Position numbers and translations under genes: made by a program. Shown here piece by piece: positions 40,919-49,831 of a stretch of DNA of 64,000 nt. Source of the DNA: Hormoscilla sp. GUM202 (GTDB taxonomy: Bacteria > Cyanobacteriota > Cyanobacteriia > Cyanobacteriales > Desertifilaceae); the NCBI GenBank assembly GCA_005518205.2, contig RFFC02000022.1, positions 1-64,000 of the forward strand, in the 5' to 3' direction. The stretch's first letter is position 1; each line of letters starts with the position of its first letter. Under the pieces are notes generated by a model, which was given only the letters and a program-made list of their open reading frames with translations, ran no database searches and was not told the DNA's origin.

Positions 40919-41392
40919 TCAACTTGCTTTGTACCAGGTAATGTCGCGATTCTTCGTTGCCCAGAAGATCTTATGGATCTTCTCAATGGCTGCCATCAGT
41001 TCATCAGCATGTTGCTGGCTTACTTCCACTTTGCAAGCGGAGCAGAGTTTTGCCGCTTTCCAGAAGGTATCGTGCAGGTCGGGATATTGCTCTAAATGGG
41101 GCGGTTTGAAATAGTCTGTCCACAGAATCAACAACTCCTCTTTGGCAATTTGTGCCTGCTCTTCCTTAATCTGGATGTAGCGGGACAGGGTGTTGTTGTA
41201 GGTTACCGTTGCCTGTGGATCGTTGCCAGCTGGAGGTTGCAGTTCGACGATCTTTTTGGTCATGGATACCACGGCCTCAGCTGCAATGCGGGCGGAACTT
41301 GGGTCGTAGACACCACAGGGGCCATCGCAGTGGGCGTGGACTTCGTCCGCTGGGAAGTAGGTTTTGATCGAACTAACGATTTGCTTTAGCAT
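40919..41392 (-). CDS. sodN: Nickel superoxide dismutase precursor (SodN)
   Basis: Converts superoxide to oxygen and hydrogen peroxide. A leader of ~20 residues (MLKQIVSSIKTYFPADEVHA) is followed by the nickel hook HCDGPCGVYDP, in which His1, Cys2 and Cys6 bind nickel after cleavage. The rest is a four-helix bundle (ARIAAEAVVSMTKKIVEL, IKEEQAQIAKEELLILWTDYFK, HADELMAAIEKIHKIFWATK). Length 157, as expected. The adjacent sodX encodes the protease that removes the leader. A superoxide scavenger fits a sun-exposed phototroph. Confidence 0.97.
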   Translation of the reverse strand: MLKQIVSSIKTYFPADEVHAHCDGPCGVYDPSSARIAAEAVVSMTKKIVELQPPAGNDPQATVTYNNTLSRYIQIKEEQAQIAKEELLILWTDYFKPPHLEQYPDLHDTFWKAAKLCSACKVEVSQQHADELMAAIEKIHKIFWATKNRDITWYKAS

Positions 41393-41671
41393 GGTGCGAC
41401 TATAGTTTGAGTATCTCCTTAAAAGTGGATAGAAAGACTTTAACCTGTAGGTAGGTTTTGGTCAAAGATTTTCTGGACAGCGGATATTCGATCGGCAGTG
41501 CCCCGGCGAAACGCCGGTGGTAATGTCCGATCGCTCATCGTTATAATCCATTAATCCATTATCTGTACAAACAGTATCTGTCATCTAGGCGCTTTCGCGC
41601 CTGGGAAGCACTAAAGTGCTTACTACAAACTGCTAAGATATTGTCTGGTAGCTGCTTATCGGAAACATGGC
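41393..41671. other. Divergent spacer between sodN and the Hsp70-like gene
   Basis: No gene. It contains palindrome AGGCGCTTTCGCGCCT (41588-41603), followed by AAGCACTAAAGTGCTT, two hairpins in tandem. Promoters of both divergent genes must lie here, but no clear boxes were recognised. Confidence 0.5.
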
Positions 41672-43252
41672 ATGGCGATCGCGATTGATTTTGGTACGAG
41701 TAACACGGTAATTACCCGCTGGAACCCGGTCACCCTACAGCCGGAAACCCTGAAATTACCGAGATTTTCCCTGATTCAGGGGCAAAATCCGCCGCTGATT
41801 CCCAGTTTAGTCTACACCGAAGATGCCTCCCAGGGTAAGGTATTGGTGGGGCAGCAAGTCCGGGACAAGGGTTTAGATATCAGTTCCGATGCCCGCTTTT
41901 TCCGCAACTTCAAGCGGGGTATAGGTACGCCGATCCAGGGATTTATGCCAGAACTGGATGGAGTCACCCTCACCTTTGAGCAAGTGGGAGAGTGGTTCCT
42001 CTCCCAGATCCTACAACAACTCAGCACGGAAGATTCCCTGGTGTTAACGGTGCCCGTGGATAGTTTTGAAGCTTACCGCCATTGGTTGGGCAAGGTTTGT
42101 CAAGGGTTATCCGTGGAACGGGTGCGGATGTTGGACGAACCTACTGCTGCTGCTTTGGGTTACGGGATGGCAAACCAGGAAATTTTGCTAGTGGTTGATT
42201 TCGGCGGCGGCACCCTGGACTTGTCACTGGTGCGGTTGGATAGCAGTCTGGAGAAAAATCCCTTGGGGTTTATTCTCAAGTGGGGCGAGAAGTCCTTCGC
42301 GGAAAAGTCGGGACAAAAACTGAAAAGGGCCCGGGTGTTAGCAAAGGCGGGACAAAATTTGGGCGGATCTGATATCGATAATTGGTTGGTGGATTATTTT
42401 GCTGAAACTCAGGGTTTGGTGAAATCGCCTTTGACTACTCGCTTGGCAGAAAAGTTGAAAATTCAATTGTCTCTGACTTCGGAGGCCAGTGAGGTTTACT
42501 TTGATGTCGCACAGATGGAAAGTTATGAGTTGGCACTCAACCGCAATCGCTTCCATGAGATTCTGGCACAGCACCAGTTTTTTGAGCAACTGGATGAGGC
42601 CATGAATCAGGTTTTGCAGCAAGCAAGGCGACAAGGGTTGGAGGTGGCGGATATCGATGGGGTGTTGCTGGTGGGGGGGACGGTGCAAATTCCCGCAGTC
42701 CAGAGTTGGGTACAGCAGTATTTTGACAGAGATAAAGTCCGATGCGAAAAACCTTTTGAGGCGATCGCCCAAGGGGCATTACAATTAGAGCAAGGCATCG
42801 AAGTTACGGATTTTCTCTATCACAGTTACGGCATTCGCTACTGGAACCGGCGCAATAAACGCCACAGTTGGCATCCGATCGTGAAAGAGGGACAGCCCTA
42901 TCCCATGAGGGAACCTGTAGAATTAACTCTGGGTGCTTCGGTGGAAAATCAGCCCCAAATTGAATTGATTCTCGGAGAATTGGGGGCCCAAACTGGCTCC
43001 ACTGAGGTCTATTTTGATGGCGATCGCCTGATTACCCGCATTCTAGCCAGCGACGAACAGAACGTGCAACCCTTGAACGATCGGGATGGGGCCCGGACGA
43101 TCGCCCAGTTGAGGCCACCAGGACATCCCGGCAGCGATCGGGTAAAGGTACTATTTCGGGTAGACGATCGGCGTTTCCTGCGGATGACAGTAGAGGACTT
43201 GCTAACCCATCAAACTTTATTAGAAGATAAACCAGTCGTGCAATTGAGTTAA
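41672..43252 (+). CDS. Hsp70/actin-fold family protein
   Basis: 526 residues. The N-terminal ATPase signature is IAIDFGTSNTVITRW, the second phosphate loop VVDFGGGTLDLSLVRL (near residue 175), then RMLDEPTAAALGYG and the adenosine motif LLVGGTVQIPAVQSW (~330). The C-terminal ~150 residues (EPVELTLGASVENQPQIELILGELG...) are a beta-rich, substrate-domain-like part that is shorter than DnaK. It is a cyanobacterial Hsp70-like protein rather than true DnaK: the DnaK C-terminal lid is absent. No co-chaperone is nearby. The client is unknown. Confidence 0.9.
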   Translation: MAIAIDFGTSNTVITRWNPVTLQPETLKLPRFSLIQGQNPPLIPSLVYTEDASQGKVLVGQQVRDKGLDISSDARFFRNFKRGIGTPIQGFMPELDGVTLTFEQVGEWFLSQILQQLSTEDSLVLTVPVDSFEAYRHWLGKVCQGLSVERVRMLDEPTAAALGYGMANQEILLVVDFGGGTLDLSLVRLDSSLEKNPLGFILKWGEKSFAEKSGQKLKRARVLAKAGQNLGGSDIDNWLVDYFAETQGLVKSPLTTRLAEKLKIQLSLTSEASEVYFDVAQMESYELALNRNRFHEILAQHQFFEQLDEAMNQVLQQARRQGLEVADIDGVLLVGGTVQIPAVQSWVQQYFDRDKVRCEKPFEAIAQGALQLEQGIEVTDFLYHSYGIRYWNRRNKRHSWHPIVKEGQPYPMREPVELTLGASVENQPQIELILGELGAQTGSTEVYFDGDRLITRILASDEQNVQPLNDRDGARTIAQLRPPGHPGSDRVKVLFRVDDRRFLRMTVEDLLTHQTLLEDKPVVQLS

Positions 43253-43329
43253 ATACCATTACCAAATGTAGGGTGGGCACCGCCCACCATTGCCCGAGGG
43301 TAAATAATTAACAAAAAAAATTGCACTCT

Positions 43330-43827
43330 TTACTCGACAAAGCGAGCAGTTCCCTCCAGTTCTAAAATCTGATAAGTTTGTAACGGTCCCTTAACCAGGG
43401 CCGGACCGCCGATACTGGTGGCATTGGTGGTTTCAATTGCTATTGTTTTAATGGGAATCTGCCTCCTATTTGTTGGTAGATTAACCGCTGGTACAATTAA
43501 GGTCAGGGTGACTATTCGCAGATCGGGAATTTGCTCGATCGTCACTGTCTCCAGTTTCCCCAGGGCTGTTGTTTCTTCGCGAATCTCGTCTCCCCTGAAG
43601 CGTAAAATGCCACTCTCGGTCCTGTAAAAAAACAGGGGTTCGCCAGTAGAACGGGCGATCCTGTAGTAGATTCTAGCAGATTCGTCCTGAAGATTGAACA
43701 GGTTCGGTTCGAGAATGTCTGCCTTGTCCGCCCAGATTGTTGACTGTGCTAGTATAATGGTTAAAGCTAAGGACAGTACTACCAGAACTCATGTCCCGAT
43801 CTTTCTTTTGAAGGTAGAATCAGTCAT
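43330..43827 (-). pseudogene. Secreted hypothetical protein with an in-frame TGA
   Basis: A start at 43827 has a strong ribosome-binding site (TCAGGAG, 8 bases upstream). The frame reads MTDSTFKRKIGT, then TGA at 43789-43791, then VLVVLSLALTIILAQSTIWA, a convincing signal-peptide core, and continues open for ~140 residues (DKADILEPNLFNLQDESARIYYRIARSTGEPLFFY...ELEGTARFVE). A single C-to-T change of an Arg codon would explain the stop. The protein family is not recognised. Either a recent nonsense mutation or a sequencing error. Confidence 0.65.
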
Positions 43828-43887
43828 TGATTTTCTCCTGAGCTGGGATGGCAATTATGGCGATATTTTTGATTATAGAATAGCTGG

Positions 43888-44084
43888 ATGAGACAAGCAA
43901 TGGAAACAATATCAGATATCAAAGCTGCTTTGTACCCCAATTGGTAGTTGAGGTTGACCCAACTGCTATTGAAGCACAGACGGGACTTGGCGGCAAGGTG
44001 AGTTTTATTAAGGCCCTGAAGCTGGGGATCCAAAGCTTTCTGGAAGATGGCAGAAACTATGATTCTCCTGTGGACGATTATTGA
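43888..44084 (+). pseudogene. Small hypothetical gene with one-base deletion
   Basis: ATG at 43888 reads MRQAMETISDIKAALYP, then a stop two codons later. Shifting one frame at about 43940 restores LVVEVDPTAIEAQTGLGGKVSFIKALKLGIQSFLEDGRNYDSPVDDY to the TGA at 44082. The joined product would be about 65 residues, acidic at the end. Family unknown. Confidence 0.5.
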
Positions 44085-44337
44085 CAGATATGGCGTTAAA
44101 TTGCCCTACAATTACGGTTACGGATAACTAAACCAATGCTTACCCCGCAGGGGGTTCAAACCGGTTAAAACCCCCGCGTTCCCAGGCGGCGATCGCAATT
44201 TAGATATTTTACAGAATTCAAGTTAATAATTAGTAGTCAAATATACAGAAGAGCTTGTCAAGAGGCGATAAAAGTAAAAAAGATAGCGCATAGTTAGATG
44301 CGCGATCGCCAGATAACAGATAGGGAGAGAATTGGTT

Positions 44338-45141
44338 ATGAGCCAACAACCGATTTCAGATGAAGTGGCCTACAGAATTGCCTTGGCGGCCAGGGTATTG
44401 CCCGTTTCCAGAGATGCCCACCCTGTCGTGTCGCTCCCGCGCACGACATGGGTGGGCACTCTCGGAAACGGGCCGGGAATATCAGCCCGGGATGTGATAG
44501 AAGCTTTGCAAGAATGCATTGGTGAAGTAATTGACGAAACTACCTTGAGTAGAATTACAGTCACTAACTTGAAAACTGCCTTCGGACAAACCTACAGCCT
44601 GGATGGGGAGGATGATGGTGAAGGAAGTGACATTCCCATGTCGGCCCTGAAAGATGCTACGAAGATATTATGGGGGGAAACGGTTGATACAGAACAGTCT
44701 TGGCCACCCATAGAACCCTATACTGAAGGGGAAATGCCAGAGTCAATTCGAGTTGCTGTCGCTTCTAACATTGAAGAAAATTTGTACGGACATTTTGGTT
44801 CTTGTCTCCGTTATCTGATTTATCAGTTGTCAGGATCCGCGATGAAACTGATAGATATCAGATCGGCGGCGAAAGCGGATTTGTCAGATGATAAAAATAG
44901 TTTCCGGGTAAATATAATTAAAGATTGTCAGGTTGTCTATATAGTTTACGTAGGGGGACCGGCAGCAGCAAAGGTGATTAAAGGTGGCCTATATCCGATG
45001 AAAAAGATCGAAGGGGGTCCGGTGAGAGAACATTTGGCGGAATTGCAAAAGGCGATCGTCACATCACCTCCCCCTTGGTTAGCCAAGGCTTTAGGGGTGG
45101 CCGCAGGCGATCGAGTGAAAAACTATAAAGCTGCTGGTTAA
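44338..45141 (+). CDS. NifX/NifB-like FeMo-cofactor-type domain protein, with palindrome insertion
   Basis: Residues ~135-215 (ESIRVAVASNIEENLYGHFGSCLRYLIYQLSGSAMKLIDIRSA) match the dinitrogenase iron-molybdenum cofactor biosynthesis fold (NifX, NifY/NafY, NifB C-terminus), including the GHFGSC segment. The N-terminal ~120 residues may be the helical NafY-like part. Residues ~22-45 (PVSRDAHPVVSLPRTTWVGTLGNG) are encoded by a 72-bp palindromic repeat inserted in frame. No nitrogenase gene is in the window, so the role (metal-cluster carrier or regulator) is open. ATG 44338 is preceded by AGGGAGAG; the TTG six bases upstream is less likely. Confidence 0.8.
   Translation: MSQQPISDEVAYRIALAARVLPVSRDAHPVVSLPRTTWVGTLGNGPGISARDVIEALQECIGEVIDETTLSRITVTNLKTAFGQTYSLDGEDDGEGSDIPMSALKDATKILWGETVDTEQSWPPIEPYTEGEMPESIRVAVASNIEENLYGHFGSCLRYLIYQLSGSAMKLIDIRSAAKADLSDDKNSFRVNIIKDCQVVYIVYVGGPAAAKVIKGGLYPMKKIEGGPVREHLAELQKAIVTSPPPWLAKALGVAAGDRVKNYKAAG
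44401..44472. repeat. 72-bp palindromic element, copy A (in-frame in NifX-like gene)
   Basis: Begins CCCGTTTCC and ends GGAAACGGG, with inner arms GAGATGCCCACCC and GGGTGGGCACTC. It is almost exactly the reverse complement of the copy at 48703-48774. Length 72 keeps the frame of the host gene. Confidence 0.9.
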
Positions 45142-45340
45142 TTGCCAATTGCCAATTGCGAATTACTCTCGTTCCTAGGTTATACCTGGGAACGGTATTC
45201 TAAGGCTCCTGCCTCAAAGAAGCGCATCATGCAGAGTCAAGTCACTGAATATGTTTAATATAGCGTTTTTCAAGAAGAGTGAGAGGTGTACCTCACGAGG
45301 GTGAAATCCGCTATATTGCTTGCAGAGTTACTGGAATTGA

Positions 45341-46144
45341 ATGTTGAAAAGTCTCAAAGAGATTATCTGGGAAATGAGCAACGTGGGGCAGCGGATGTCC
45401 CAAATCAATGCAACTGAGGGAGCTGCTGGCAATTTTTCAGTTTTCGTTCGGGAACTGCCAGACATCGACAGTCGATGGCGCGATCGCGGCGAAATTTCCC
45501 TCCCCCTCCCAGCAGCTGCACTCTCTGGTGGCTGGGTCATTATCACCGGTACGGGGCGTCGAGAGCGGGAGATCGCCCATCACCCAGAACTTGTGATTTG
45601 CCTGCTCCACATTAATTCGGACGGCGAAACAGCATCCCTGTACGCCGCCGATGCTGAAATCGCACCGACTAGCGAATTGAACTCCCATCTGGGGGTGCAT
45701 AACGACCACGTGACCAGGCGATCGCTCGACCATCACGCCCTTATTCACGCCCAACCAGTCCACCTCACTTATCTGAGCCATATCGATCGCTACGCCGACA
45801 CCGTGGCCTTGAACCGCCGCTTACTACGCTGGCAAACGGAAACTATCATCAATTTTCCTGAAGGCATTGGTGTGATTCCCTTTTACGTGCCTACTTCACC
45901 AGAGCAAGCCAAGAACACGACCGAGGGGTTGCGAAACCATCGTGCCATTATCTGGAGCAAGCACGGAATTTTGACTAGACACGACAGCAGCCTCCGTTCC
46001 GCAGGCGATTTGGTAGAATATGCCGAAGTAGCAGCACAATACGAATGTCTCAACCTCCGGGCAGGAGAGCCGACCCTAGGGTTCTCAGAGGAACAATTGC
46101 GGCAAATTTGCTCGTACTTTGGCATAAACCAACCCTTTTTCTAA
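45341..46144 (+). CDS. rhaD: Rhamnulose-1-phosphate aldolase-like (class II aldolase/adducin)
   Basis: Predicted to split L-rhamnulose 1-phosphate into dihydroxyacetone phosphate and lactaldehyde. INATEGAAGNFSVFVREL is the substrate-binding N-terminal segment; the zinc ligands are in LIHAQPVHLTYLSH (H-x-H type, ~140) and IIWSKHGILTR (~210), and SELNSHLGVHND holds the phosphate region and catalytic Glu. 267 residues, normal. It ends 32 bases before the rhamnulokinase gene, making a rhamnose-use operon. Isomerase RhaA and a transporter are not in the window. Confidence 0.85.
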   Translation: MLKSLKEIIWEMSNVGQRMSQINATEGAAGNFSVFVRELPDIDSRWRDRGEISLPLPAAALSGGWVIITGTGRREREIAHHPELVICLLHINSDGETASLYAADAEIAPTSELNSHLGVHNDHVTRRSLDHHALIHAQPVHLTYLSHIDRYADTVALNRRLLRWQTETIINFPEGIGVIPFYVPTSPEQAKNTTEGLRNHRAIIWSKHGILTRHDSSLRSAGDLVEYAEVAAQYECLNLRAGEPTLGFSEEQLRQICSYFGINQPFF

Positions 46145-46176
46145 CACAGAGCCAAACACCTGAGAATCTTAAGACA

Positions 46177-47616
46177 ATGCCTAGCAACAAATATCCATCC
46201 ACTGCTTATCTTGCCTTCGATTTGGGAGCCTCCAGCAGTCGCGCCATCCTGGGACGTCTGGAAGGAGATCGCCTCCAGATGGAAGAACTACATCGCTTTT
46301 CTACTCCAATTATCGAAGAGGGGGAGCAATTGTACTGGGATTTGGATGTCTTGTGGAGCGAATTCCAAACCGGACTCCAACGCGCTCTTAATGCCACTCC
46401 CCGTCTGTACAGCCTCTCGGTTAATTCGATAGGTTTAGATTACGTTCCTTTGAATGTCGATCGCAACCCAGTTCGCAACGCTTACTCCTACCGGAGTCCT
46501 AGAAAATTAGGCATGAGGGCCAAGGCCCTACAAAAGGTGAGCGCTTCAGAACTCTATGAGGCTACTGGCATCCATTTCATGGAAGAAAATACTCTGCCCC
46601 AGGTTCTGGCAGACCTAGAACAAGAGTCGGAACTGTTGGCTGAAACCGCCAATCGGTTGATGATGGCCGACTATTTTAACTACCGCTTCAGCGGGCGTGC
46701 CGTGGCCGAAGTTTCCCTAGCGAGTACCACTGGGTTGCTCGACGTTCAAAGCCGCACTTGGGCTAGGGAACTGATGGCTCGATTTGGGATTCCCGCAGAT
46801 AGTTGGCCAGAAATCGTGCCTTCGGGAACTCGATTGGGTTCGGTGACAACCAACCCTGATGTTACCGTCATTGCTGGTTGCTCTCACGATACTGCCTGCG
46901 CCGTCGCTGCCGTACCTGCTTCCCCAAAGAGCGAGCCTTGGGCTTATTTAAGTTGCGGCACTTGGTCGGTGTTTGGGGTGGAACGGACAACTCCTTTCCT
47001 GACTGAAGTGGCTCGGCAACAGGAATTTACTAACGAAGTCGGTTTAGACGGTTCCGTTCGGCTTTTGAGAAACATGACGGGTTTGTGGGTTCTCCAAGAA
47101 TGCGAGCGAGAGTGGAAAAACTCGGGGGAACGCTATGATTATGAAACCCTGCTCCGAGAAGCAGGGGCAGCCCCTGACCGTGGCGTTTCGATCGATTTCA
47201 ACGAGTCGCGTTTCCGGCTTCGGGGCAATATGCAGCAAAAGATTCAAGACTATTGCCGGGAACAGAAAATGTTCGTACCGCAGCATCGGGGAGAACTGGT
47301 GCGAGGGATCTTGTCGAGTCTGGCCTCAACATACCAGAAAACCCTCAGCGCCTTGGAAGAGGTAATAGAAGAACGGATCGAGGTTCTGCATATTGTGGGG
47401 GGAGGGGCGCGTAACGCTTTGCTGTGCCAGTTGACTGCTAATACTTGCGGTTGTCAGGTTGTGGCCGGTCCGGTTGAGGCAACAGCAATGGGGAATTTGC
47501 TGATTCAAGCCCGGACGATGGGACACCTACCGAATGGGGTCTCAATTCGAGAAGTTGTCCGCAACAGCAGCAACCTCAAGGTTTATCAGCCGCTTGATTC
47601 AAAACTGAGGGATTGA
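46177..47616 (+). CDS. rhaB: Rhamnulokinase-like FGGY carbohydrate kinase
   Basis: Phosphorylates L-rhamnulose using ATP. The N-terminal phosphate-binding motif is YLAFDLGASSSRAILGRLEG (~9); GLDYVPL, with the substrate Asp, is near residue 86; and the C-terminal ATP motif is EVLHIVGGGARNALLCQLTAN (~405), then GPVEATAMGNLL. The pattern is RhaB-like within the FGGY family. 479 residues, typical. ATG 46177 follows rhaD by 32 bases; the longer frame overlaps rhaD and is not conserved. Confidence 0.9.
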   Translation: MPSNKYPSTAYLAFDLGASSSRAILGRLEGDRLQMEELHRFSTPIIEEGEQLYWDLDVLWSEFQTGLQRALNATPRLYSLSVNSIGLDYVPLNVDRNPVRNAYSYRSPRKLGMRAKALQKVSASELYEATGIHFMEENTLPQVLADLEQESELLAETANRLMMADYFNYRFSGRAVAEVSLASTTGLLDVQSRTWARELMARFGIPADSWPEIVPSGTRLGSVTTNPDVTVIAGCSHDTACAVAAVPASPKSEPWAYLSCGTWSVFGVERTTPFLTEVARQQEFTNEVGLDGSVRLLRNMTGLWVLQECEREWKNSGERYDYETLLREAGAAPDRGVSIDFNESRFRLRGNMQQKIQDYCREQKMFVPQHRGELVRGILSSLASTYQKTLSALEEVIEERIEVLHIVGGGARNALLCQLTANTCGCQVVAGPVEATAMGNLLIQARTMGHLPNGVSIREVVRNSSNLKVYQPLDSKLRD

Positions 47617-48077
47617 AATGCTTTGTTTTTTAAATATAAACGTCCCCGTATTGAGTGCCATTGTTGATGTGGGGCGGCAGTGGCCTTGAAGATTGGAGCC
47701 AGAAACCGGGTTTCTTTGTTAAATATCGGTATTGATGCCAAGATTGTCCCAGAAACCCGGTTTCTCGTGCGGGAAAATGGGGCGATCGCCCATTACGTTC
47801 CGGGGCGCGATCGCGATCGCAATATCGGTAGGGGCACGGCATCAACAGATTATCGGTTCTTTTGTCAAATAATACTACCGCCGTGCCCGGCGCTACGGCA
47901 GATAGAATGAAGAAACCCCCGGATCGATCGCCAGGGAAGTGATGACCGGTTTAATGGGCGATCGGGCCAGGAGCCAGAAACCGGGTTATTGGTGCTTTAT
48001 CTCGGTTTTCCTTGCCCAAGATCTAGTATAAACCCGGTTTCTTGGTCGCACCGAATGGGGCGATCGCCTTAGAGGGA
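47617..48077. repeat. Intergenic array of GAAACCCGGTTTC palindromes
   Basis: No gene. Inverted AGAAACCGGGTTTCT-type units occur near 47700, 47750, 47970 and 48030, mixed with HIP1 sites (GGGCGCGATCGCGATCGC). Similar units lie at about 40480, 50545, 50600, 51610, 51660, 52510-52680 and 57415. They form the commonest small repeat in the window. Confidence 0.75.
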
Positions 48078-48345
48078 CTCTGATGGTTTTTCTGGTTGAG
48101 TTACCTGCCGAACCTGGTTCAACTCTAATTTCAAGAGTAATGCTACCTCCTCGAAAGTAAAACCTCGGTTTAGCATCACTGGCACCACTTCTAACTTACC
48201 TTTTAAGCGGCCAAGTTGTTCCCCTTCTTGCCGGCCTTCTTGCCGGCCAACCTTCTTGCCGACCTTTTTGCCAACCTTCTGCCAATAATTCTTTTCCCAA
48301 CTTTGTCTCTTTGATGTCTTCTAGTCCTAACATGGCTTGCAACTC
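48078..48345 (-). pseudogene. DUF2887-like C-terminal remnant (duplicate)
   Basis: Duplicate of the end of the gene at 48458-49078: Gln/Gly/Glu-rich repeats, then KLEVVPVMLNRGFTFEEVALLLKLELNQVRQV. It lacks the 72-bp palindrome present in the other copy, so it shows the empty site (ATTATTGGCAGAAGG on the minus strand). Only the 3' part is present. Confidence 0.75.
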
Positions 48346-48457
48346 CTAGAGGCCACTATGTAAAATATCGGTAGTTCTGCCAATATCCTCGCCCCCCAAA
48401 CCCGGTTTCTGGTTCGGGGGGCGAGGATAAATGGGGCTCGCGGGGGATGCGATCGCC

Positions 48458-49428
48458 TTAGAGGGACTGTGATGGTTTTTCTGGTTGAGTTACCTGCCGA
48501 ACCTGGTTCAACTCTAATTTCAAGAGTAATGCTATCTCCTCAAAAGTAAAACCTCGGTCTAACATCACTGGCACCACTTCTAACTTACCTTTTAAGCGGC
48601 CAAGTTGTTCCCCTTCTTGCCGACCTTCTTGCCGACCTTCTTGCCAACCTTCTTGCTGGCCTTCTTGCCAACCTTCTTGCCGACCTTTTTGCCAACCTTC
48701 TGACCGTTTCCGAGAGTGCCCACCCATGTCGTGCGCGGGAGCGACACGACAGGGTGGGCATCTCTGGAAACGGGCCAACAATTCTTTTCCCAACTTTGTC
48801 TCTTTAATGTCTTCTAGTCCTAACATGGCTTGCAACTCCTCTCGGCTTTTATCTGCAAACTTGTACACGACGATCGTTTCAATCAATTCTAGCATCTTTT
48901 CGGTCTGTTCGTCATCCGTCGATTCTGACCGTGTTTGAGCAATTAGCTGTTTGGCAAGGGATACGGCATTCTTTTCCTTTTCGACGATCAGCTTGACTAA
49001 GCCAATTCCCAGAGTCCGTTCCGCTGCTATATCTATTTCATCTAGGTAGATCCGCAGGATTTTACCGGTATTTAACAACCATTCATATGATTCGGAGTTC
49101 TCTGGTTCTAAACGGCGTCGTTCATATTACTACCCCAAGCAAATTCTGTCCCGCATCATTTTGTTTTAGGTATATGGTTACCTTCATCAAAAGATTCAGG
49201 TAGATGTCGGCATTTTTGTAGCTTTGCACCTCAATGAAATATTAGCTCTTTGAGATCTTTCGCTACCCGCAGCATGACTCCATCCAACCTTAAGGCCGTC
49301 TCCTTTAGCTCGATCGCCTTAAATTCATAGGCCCGAGCATCTACCTGGCTTTTTCCGATCAGTCTAAAAAAGATGTCCGGAAACTCCTGAAAGACTTCAT
49401 AATATAATTTATCCGTTTTCATATCCAA
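48458..49428 (-). pseudogene. DUF2887/Rpn-like nuclease-family gene, broken
   Basis: The N-terminal piece (49231-49428) reads MKTDKLYYEVFQEFPDIFFRLIGKSQVDARAYEFKAIELKETA; a middle piece in another frame reads YFIEVQSYKNADIYLNLLMKVTIYLKQND; the C-terminal piece (48458-49078) carries the helical region and seven or so QEGWQEGRQ repeats. The order matches cyanobacterial DUF2887 proteins related to recombination-promoting nucleases. At least two frameshifts separate the parts. A 72-bp palindrome (48703-48774) adds 24 codons in frame between LLARF and SEGWQKG. Confidence 0.75.
48703..48774. repeat. 72-bp palindromic element, copy B (in-frame in DUF2887 gene)
   Basis: Reverse complement of copy A at 44401-44472 with almost no mismatch. 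The paralogous remnant at about 48285 has the same flanks without the insert, so both ends are precisely defined. The reading frame of the element differs from that in copy A. Confidence 0.93.
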
Positions 49429-49831
49429 AGTGCGATCGCAACTATTTTATGATAACAGATAATTCTCTCATCTGGCAACTTTTTTAGTTTAATTTATACC
49501 AGTTTATAGCAGACGCATCTCACTTGACAGTCTGCGCGATAGCCTGTGGGTAAGTCCGGGGGACTACAGGTGCGATCGCCCGATCCGGGGCGCGATCGCG
49601 ATCGCAATATCGGTAGGGGCAGGGCATCAACAGATTATCGGTTCAGATGTAAGATGTAACTGCCGCCGTGCCCCGGCGCAACCCGAAGATGTCAGATGTG
49701 ACTGCTGTGTACACCGGCGCCATGGTCAAGTGACCGTGAGGCGATCGCTTAATTATTATATTATCAACAATTACCCCGATCGCCCCCAAATAAGGTAAAA
49801 TTAAAATAGCGCTCAATCTAGGAGAGATATC
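49429..49831. other. Intergenic region upstream of first Uma2 gene
   Basis: No gene. Its second half (about 49605-49831) is duplicated at 50670-50896 upstream of the second Uma2 gene, including the segment GAAGATGTCAGATGTGACTG and the leader CTAGGAGAGATATC. Several HIP1 sites are present. Confidence 0.6.

Noticed and set aside
46045..46176. Upstream 44 codons of the rhamnulokinase frame
   Set aside because: They overlap the end of rhaD and are not FGGY-like; ATG 46177 fits the family start.
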